Of a stretch of 64,000 nt of DNA, positions 57,201 through 64,000 are shown piece by piece. The stretch lies in the NCBI RefSeq assembly GCF_022458985.1, contig NC_061774.1, forward strand, positions 9,538,616-9,602,615, in the 5' to 3' direction. Both the position numbers and the translations under genes were made by a program. Numbering within the stretch: position 1 is the stretch's first letter; the number at the start of each line of letters is the position of its first letter. This stretch comes from Mugil cephalus (Eukaryota; Chordata; Actinopteri; Mugiliformes; Mugilidae). Under the pieces are notes generated by a model. It saw nothing but the letters and a program-made list of their open reading frames with translations, was not told the DNA's origin and searched no databases.

Positions 57201-59136
57201 TTTTTTTTTTTAAATCAGCTCCAAGCCTTAAGATGACAGTGATGCTTGTGTTAGTCAGTATTTTCCAGCCCACATATTTCAGCCTCAGTGCGAATGTTTG
57301 GATTAGAGGAAAGCTGGGTTATCTAGTCTACATTATTCCTGAAGGACAGTTTGTTTTACAGCTGCATGAGTCAAGGTCTCACACACACACGCACACACTG
57401 GCAAACTCCATATCACAGTGATCAAAAGAGTATTTAACCAGTAGTTAATTATTATTTACTGTTATTAGAGGTGTGGCATGTTCTCTTATGTAACCTCACT
57501 ATTAAAATATTCATGGATAATAAAATCTCTCTGTGAGTCCTGAGCAGCGAGGACAAAAGAATTAGCGCTCTTTTCCCCTCTAGTCTTTTTCATCTGCTTC
57601 CCCTTCTCTTTGCTGTCAGTCACTTCCGGGCCCCTGGGGGCCAGAGGTGACTCAGTTTGGGTGTGACGTCCCTCAGCACCCATCCATCACTCAGAACAGG
57701 CTTTATTCAGACTCTGGCAGGGGTAAAATCTGTGTAATCTGCTCCCAAATGCCACCTTCTCTGTCCATGCCAGCGGCAGGCGTGGTCACCGGGACGTGAA
57801 CAAAGATGGCCCCTCTTTGCCTCATTAAGTAACTTCATTAAAGACGCCAGCCTCCCGGGGAAGGCTGGGCCAGAACCAGCTCCACTTAATGGACCAACTG
57901 ATGCAGGCAGCTTTCTCAGACTCAGACCCCAGAGAGGGGAAGTGCAGGGCGTCTGGAGCAGAAAACGAAGGCGTCATAGGAAGTATTTGAACAAAGCCTT
58001 GGTAACAGGGAGAGACAGATGGACAGAAAGAGAAAAAAAAAAGTTTGTCAGCAGCTTAGGAAGCCGTATCCCACGTTAGTCACACGTCGCCTACTCACTA
58101 CATCGCGTGGGTTTGTTTCAGACTACGTGTTCAAACAAGCCTTGCACTTCATTTTTAGCCACTTAGCATTTGAAAAAACTAAAATATCTTCACTGTTAGA
58201 TGGATTGTGGGCACGTCTTGTACAGACAGTTGCAACGTATGACAATCCCAGGTGTGATCTGTAGTATGTATAAACCTTAATGATTGTGTGAGGAGCACCT
58301 GTTGTGACAAATTAAATACTTAAATGATTTTGTTTTAATCTAGCTCCTCCATCAAGTCAAACCTTTATGACCAAAAAGCAAAAATAAAAACATTTCCACC
58401 AGACGTCTTGTAGTTAACGACAACTCTGTTCTTCCGCGCAGAACCCTGGCTCCCCCAGCTATTCCTGCCACGTCCTCTCCTCCTCCTCCTCCTCCATCAC
58501 CTCCTCCCAACAGCCTCTTTCCCTCGCCCTCGCCCTCTCCCTCTCCCTGGCCCTCTCCCTCTCCCTCTCCCTCTCCCTCACCCTCTCCGACACCTCGTTG
58601 CCGCCCCTGCAGAGGGAGGAAGTGGACTCTGGATGCGACGTCATGTCAGTGCCACTGCAGCATCAGGGCTGAGAGCTGCAGCCAGAAGGGCCGGAGACTC
58701 AACCCTCGTCGCTGCAAGTCAGTCAGAAAATACGTCGCCGCCGCTTGAACTTGTTTTTATTTAACTCTGAACAGACAAGCGTTGCAACTTAAACACAATG
58801 CATGGAGAGCAGGAGATGAATACATGTATGTTTAGTAAGTTTAACTTTAGTGAAGCTCCTGTCATCAGCGGAGTGACTATAAGTTGTTGGCTTGCACTAG
58901 GTCGGGTTTAATATAGAACACATATGGTAGGTAGAGGGTCCCTACTTAATCTCTCCATCAGTTTGGGGGTCCTTGACCTGAAAAACATTGAAGGCCTCTG
59001 TTGTAGATGATTTATTACCAGACTCATAACGTACACTATTCCTGTAACAAAAAAAAAAAAAAAAAACGATTTCATGCTTAATCTTCATCCTCTCTTTATC
59101 GTCCGTTGTTCCAGGTGTGAGGCAATGAGAACTTGA
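49421..59136 (+). CDS. vegfba: Vascular endothelial growth factor B (heparin-binding form)
   Basis: Secreted cystine-knot growth factor; VEGF-B binds VEGFR1 and neuropilin-1 in mammals. Eight exons: 49421-49498, 52876-52927, 53004-53200, 53288-53361, 53478-53513, 57080-57163, 58442-58717 and 59115-59136. They give 272 residues. Residues 1-24 form a signal peptide. The third exon is 197 bases, the usual VEGF size, and carries the PDGF/VEGF signature [13 protein letters not shown] at 79-91; CECRF ends the knot at 131-135. A lysine-rich stretch (150-166) and a Pro/Ser linker (about 175-225) lead to a heparin-binding domain with [20 protein letters not shown] at 227-246. The last exon adds CEAMRT and stop, in the same place as CDKPRR in VEGF-A. 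Next-door dnajc4 and nudt22 identify it as VEGFB rather than VEGFA or PGF. Which teleost copy (a or b) is inferred. Confidence 0.9.
51202..51236. repeat. (CA)n microsatellite
   Basis: Near-perfect run of CA units in vegfb intron 1. Confidence 0.95.
51515..51561. repeat. (GT)n microsatellite
   Basis: Slightly interrupted run of GT units in vegfb intron 1, about 300 bases after the (CA)n run and complementary to it, so the two could pair in the transcript. Confidence 0.9.
53975..54084. repeat. Dispersed repeat, copy 2 (pair with 5401-5525)
   Basis: Shares TTCATCATTCAAAAG and a later GAGCTGG...CCTGAGTCATGCTGGTC with the mbnl3 intron copy, in the same order and orientation. Confidence 0.5.
55681..56249 (+). 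mobile_element. Probable non-autonomous DNA-transposon-like element, copy B
   Basis: Starts near CAAAGGTCTTCAACAGGGGG and ends near GTTTGGGGGTCCTTGCCCTG, G-run ends typical of hAT-like elements in fish. The right-hand 100 bases recur at 58894-58989 (same strand) and 35651-35711 (opposite strand). No transposase is visible. Exact ends and target-site duplication could not be fixed. Confidence 0.5.
58475..58590 (+). repeat. vegfba: Coding (CCT)n/(CCCTCT)n repeat in vegfb exon 7
   Basis: A run of CCT, then CCCTCT/CCCTCG units inside the coding exon. In the main frame it encodes poly-Pro and about twelve Pro-Ser pairs that link the lysine-rich part to the heparin-binding domain. In another frame it encodes Leu/Ser/Ala repeats without a stop. 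Confidence 0.9.
58894..58989 (+). repeat. Dispersed repeat fragment, copy A
   Basis: GTTTAATATAGAAC, GGGTCCCTACTTAATCTC and TCAGTTTGGGGGTCCTTG are shared with 56149-56249. It lies in the last vegfb intron, about 125 bases before the terminal exon. Confidence 0.8.
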
Positions 59137-62100
59137 CATGTCTGCCCACCTTCTTCTCGCCTCCTTCTCACCACCAAATTCCTGCCGATTCATCGCCCAC
59201 TCTCAGTATCAGTGCCATGGACCATACAGACGCTTGGACATCTAGTTTTCTCAAACTGAAGGAAAATATCAGTGGAAGCACACACAAGACCCTGCAGCAG
59301 CAAAACAACAAGTGCATCATTACAGCCTAAATATACTATAGATACTATACGTGGGTTCAAACATGCGTCTGCCTTCCTGCTTCATGCACATGCGTGCAGA
59401 GACACGTAGCGTCGCGGAAACACATCCGATGGGTGGAGGATGGGAGTGGCGTAAAAAATAAAATGGCAACTTTGAGCGACATGGGAATGAACAGATAAAA
59501 TGTTTCGCGGTGGTCATGAGCCAGCAGGTGGACAGAGGTTTCTGACTGCAAAGAAGATCCCTTCACCTGTTATCATAATGAACAATGAAGAGGACCAATC
59601 ACAGGTCCCGTCCTGTCGGACGCGTCGGTGGAAGTTGAGATCATTTGCTCAAAAGGAAACTGCACACGGAGACAGATTCCAGGATTAAGTTGAGACCAAT
59701 CTTTGTGCAGAAGATTTGAGAAACATCAGATTATTGTGGCATGCTGAGACATACCAGGAGGACATAGGACATGCACATGAACTGGCACCCCAGTGTGTTG
59801 AGCTGAATGCTGGGATGCAGTGTATCTGTGTGGTCTCCGCACTGAAAGACCCAGATGGGTTATCCCTGCAGCCGTTCTCTCTCATTCAAAGCGTATGACC
59901 ACGGGCTGGCTCTCCAAGCCGCTTTCCAGCATTAGTTTAATTTGGGCCTTTTGTCTCCATCTTTTCTCGGCTCCTCGATTGAATGGAGCCGCTTTGCCTC
60001 TCTTTGCCTCTCTTTCAGGCAGTGAGGAGAATGACAATAATGAGGCCTGGCGGCTGTCCACTGCTTCACACACAAACATTCACACTTCACATAATACCAG
60101 GAACACAGACGACACCACGAATGCAGCCAGACACACTCGGCCACACAAACATCCATATTTACACACACACACACACAATGTGAAACGAATGCAGGTAGCC
60201 ATAAGCTTTTGTTTGTGCCGCACAAACGAGCGTGCAAATATATGTCAGTTGTTGTTTATTTGCAATTTACTGCAAAGTCTTAATTAAGTATTGTATAACA
60301 CGCCTCTGTTTTATATTTTATTATAATTCTGTCGAGATGATTGGAAAGATATTCTATATTGTGTCTTTGTTTTTTGGTTTTTTTTTGTTCATCTGTAATC
60401 CGTCTGCATAAAGAGTCACGCTGGGTGGCCGGCTAAACCGATACCCTAATGTATTGAATTTAAACAGAGACGGCTCACATGGGCCACAAACGGGAGACCT
60501 TATACATCATAATGTGTAATTCAAACAATCAGTGGGGCAGCGTTGTCAGCAGCACACAGAGACCAAGCAAACAGCCGTCCCCAGCGCAGTGAAAGGAAAA
60601 CACGGCGGCTGTTGTTGCACGCTGGACCCAGGACGGAAAGAGTTTTATTCACTCGGAACATAACTTGTTTATATTCTGACTGAATCTCACGGTTTAACTC
60701 CATGTTGGTTCATGACTGCTTGGCTGCTGGGTGGCAACGGGGATTTTCAGAAAGGATGAGGTCTTGAACGGAGTGTCAGTCAGTGTGACGAGCTAAAGCC
60801 GGAGCTCGAAGGACCCAAAGCGGCAGGTTGCGGAGTTTAAAACCTTTTCTGACGCTCTGAGCTGAGCCAGCGCTAAATGTCACTGAGAACATTTCAACGG
60901 TGATGCCTTAGCTCCAAGGGAAACGGTAGCTTTGAAACTCCATGGTTGGCGTCCGCACTCTTCCCCCCTGAATTCATATGAACCTGCTGATTGAAGAAAA
61001 GTCTCCCAGAAACAGCGTGTGGTCCAGAGTCTGAATTATTTATGTGCCAGCCTTTGCAGCAACAGAACTTTGTTTCGGTGGCTGCTGTGATAAGCTCTGT
61101 ATTTATACTCTCCTGAGATGAGATTAAGTTTTTCATGCTCGTCATTCAGTGTTTATTACTGTCAATCAATGCTTCAATCACTACCTCTATATCATAACAT
61201 ATTAATGACCAAGTATTAGAGCATATTTGTTACTTTCTCTGTGTTATTTCGGACCTCTCTTTTTAGATAATGATACGTTTAGCAATAAGCACAGTCTCAT
61301 CTGTAGTGATCATCACTGGCTTAGAGGAACCTATAGGACGTTTGTGAAGGGAAGAGCTTTTAACGAGAGGAGAGCTGAGCTGGTCCTCTGAGTACTGACC
61401 AGTCACTGTGTGATAACTTGGAACAGGAGATGGTTTCCCAAAGAGTTCGTAGCTTCAGACTTTTGATGTACATTCGTAGCATTATAGGTGTAATTTTACA
61501 ATTTGGGAAGTGCATTTAGATTAGAAGAAAGATGCCACTCTGACATCTGTGTGGTAAATATGATCCCATTAGTTAGCTTAACTTAGCGCTAAGACTGGAA
61601 ATAAAGCGCAGCCTCTAATTTAGTTCTGTCAGTGGGTGAAAAAATACATGCAGAAACAGCAAACTCTCTGGTATTTAAACATAGTTGCCAGCTCCAAATG
61701 AGTCTGTAGTCAGAGTTTGTTGCTTCTGGACAGAGTTATGCCAGAAGTTTAGTCTTATTTTTAGTTTTTACGCTAAGCTAATCCACCGGTCTAACTTCAT
61801 ATATACTCTACAGACGTGGCTGTGGTATCGATTGTCTCTTGCCCATTTCTTAAACCATTCCTACAAGTGTTTTACTCACACGCAGCTATTTCTGTTCATG
61901 TGTTTATTCTTTGCATGAACTCACCCAATCATTTATTAATAATAGGAAACAAATACATTTTTTGAACAAACAAGCAAATGTCTTGGGAAACCAACAAGTC
62001 CCTGAACCTAAATACAGATTACACTTGTGTTTGAGATTGCAAAGCACGTACTGTAGATCAGTCCTCTGGGGGAAAACAAAATAGAAAGCGAGCTGAAGGA

Positions 62101-64000
62101 GCAGGAGGACTCCACTCATACAGATGTGTATCAGTGACATTCCACCTAAAAGGACTGAGGTGCTGCGATAAGTTTTTGGCTGCCTCATGGTTACTTAATG
62201 TGACTGAATTATTTCAACGCACCAATTGTGATCGATAAAAAACATTCCAACATCACAGCTCTTAACGATATACTGATAGTCTGTTTAAATAGCCGATCCT
62301 GTGTGAGCTTCAAACATCAGTGTGCTTTGTATCTGCACAGTCTACGTTGTACTGTTAAGGTAGCCCTGTTCTAGCCTCCAGTGTCTTAGTAGCCTATAGA
62401 TACCACTTACTAAACTATATAACATTTTATAATCTCTAATATCCTGTCATGACATTGTGTATGACGTAGTGCATACTTAAGAAATGTATTTGTAACTTCA
62501 TTTTAGCTGTACCTTGCCAACAGATCTCTCTCTCTCTCTCTGCAAACACACTGTACTACTGTAGTCTATGTGTAGAGAAAACGACACTCTTTTTTTGCTG
62601 CTACACCATTCGTGCCCTTTTATGATGTCTTTGTAGAAAACAAATGCAGTTCTTTTTTTTGTTGTTGTATTCGTATATACAGTACATGCCAATTAATCGA
62701 TTCGATGTCCACATTAAAGTGTATACTGCATCGTCAAATATACTCGAGCTGATACCAGGATACAACCGTGATGTTACAGATGTTATTAAAGGAAATGTCT
62801 TATTTTTCGTACAAACCTCTCCTTTTTTGTTCCCGTCCCCGTCTGACGTCCCTCTGCTCTGACCTCCCTCCCCCCACCCCGCGCTCTGTTTGTTTTAATC
62901 TCTCATTTGACGGTAATGAAAGGTAAACACGCATTTTCGATTACGGTGCCACCCTGGGAGTTGGGCACAGTGCGTATGTGATGTGATGTGGTGTTATCAC
63001 ACATAATATTGTTCCCTCTCCTCCTCTCGTTTGTGCTGCTGAGTCAGAAGCTGGTCAAGTACAAATGTGTGCAGCCCCACGTTGTATGTTGTATATATGT
63101 GTGTGTGTGGAAAATCAGTGTGGATTTACTCGCATACACCTGAGGACTTGACTATTTCCATTTCATGAAGCTTCTTAGTTTGTTACTGCACGACTGTGAG
63201 AGATGATTTTATTTGGGTATTCTGTGCACAATGCAAAATGCTGTTCAGTCCTCATTAGCATTTAATATTAGAGGGCGGGTGATGATGTTAATGACTTTTT
63301 AATCACACTGACTGGCTGTAAATCTATGACAGACTGATTAGTGATGATCAATGGGCTGCAGCTTTATCATTGTGTGAGTGACAGCTGGATCGTTAAGTGT
63401 TTCTTTCGAGGAAGATGAAAGGAAAGAGAGAGGAAGGATTTGGATAAGAAATGCGGGAGAGGAGAGGAGAGAAGCGAAGTGCTGCTGCCAACCTGTCTGT
63501 CGAAGGGCATCATGCCAGTACTAAATATAGCTGCAAGATTAGGGAGACAGAGAGAGAACAGGACAGAGTGAGTCATATATCTTGATACAGAAAAGATGCC
63601 TCACCCCAAAACCCGCTCTTTCAGGCTCTGTGTCCTCAGAAAACCCCCTAAGAATGCTATGTAATATACCGGAGAAAACAGAAATACTGTTTCTCTGTAA
63701 GTGGTAATGGATTTCACACATTAATTTGACCTCCTATATATATTGATATGTATATTGATATGTCTTCAACCATGTCTACAACGACCCTGTCGGCCTCTGC
63801 ACACCTCACTACATTGTTCATTGTCTCTCTCTCAGTCTTTGCACTTGTATCGGGACTTCCTGTATTTTTCCACCTTGCTTTTCTCTGCATTCAGAGTCAC
63901 TGTTTTTCTAATAACTCCAGCCACGGTTTCCTCCCTGCTTTTGTAGCAGCAGCTGTGTTGAAGCAGGTACTGGACGCTATCTGTCCTGCAAGTTGTGTGT
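59137..64000 (+). other. vegfb 3' UTR and downstream DNA; no further gene seen
   Basis: No coding exon of a next gene is recognisable. AATAAA at 59457-59462 could end a short vegfb transcript, and ATTAAA at 62785-62790 a long one. Short CA and CT runs are present. Open frames are short and overlap on both strands. Confidence 0.5.

Noticed and set aside
58459-58644. Minus-strand Arg/Glu repeat open frame.
   Set aside because: Antisense translation of the vegfb coding repeat.
1-64000. CRISPR arrays, bacterial operons, integrated virus or toxin systems.
   Set aside because: No spaced direct repeats, no ribosome-binding-site gene strings and no viral polymerase, capsid or envelope motifs were seen. 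All recognised genes are ordinary vertebrate genes.

Overview
The window reads as nuclear DNA of a ray-finned fish, probably a percomorph-type teleost. Its genes are split by GT-AG introns, it is rich in microsatellites (CA, GATA, TA, GGA), it carries a decayed piece of Tc1-type transposase, and its proteins are clear orthologues of vertebrate families. I found no prokaryotic operon, CRISPR array, rRNA, tRNA or viral gene. Exon borders below were built by hand from reading frame, splice sites and family knowledge; no alignment or search was run.

Layout: (1) 1-14.5 kb, minus strand: mbnl3, a four-zinc-finger muscleblind-like splicing factor. (2) 14.5-22.5 kb: non-coding, probably the mbnl3 5' region and the hs6st2 3' UTR. 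(3) 22.5-24.2 kb, minus: hs6st2, heparan sulfate 6-O-sulfotransferase, in two coding exons. (4) 27.2-29.6 kb, plus: a TMEM179-family four-pass membrane protein. (5) 32.2-37.3 kb, plus: hnrnpul2, with SAP, SPRY and P-loop kinase-like domains. (6) 37.6-40.1 kb, minus: nudt22, tail to tail with hnrnpul2. (7) 43.0-45.5 kb, plus: dnajc4, head to head with nudt22. (8) 49.4-59.1 kb, plus: vegfb, with signal peptide, cystine knot and heparin-binding tail. (9) 59.1-64 kb: vegfb 3' UTR and downstream DNA with no further gene seen.

The first two genes match a pair that lies together on human Xq26. The other five match the human 11q12-q13 neighbourhood (TMEM179B, HNRNPUL2, NUDT22, DNAJC4, VEGFB), so a boundary between two mammalian gene neighbourhoods falls near 24.2-27.2 kb. 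The genes do not form one pathway. They cover RNA processing (mbnl3, hnrnpul2), heparan sulfate modification and a heparin-binding growth factor (hs6st2, vegfb), nucleotide-sugar hydrolysis (nudt22) and an organelle J-protein (dnajc4).

The most interesting signals are two places where splicing can switch reading frame. In mbnl3 a 95-base exon decides between an immediate stop and a 47-residue alternative tail. In vegfb a long Pro/Ser repeat is open in two frames, and two nearby donors would select between them. A broken second copy of nudt22 exon 1 with its flank lies about 1.5 kb from the real one, on the side facing dnajc4.
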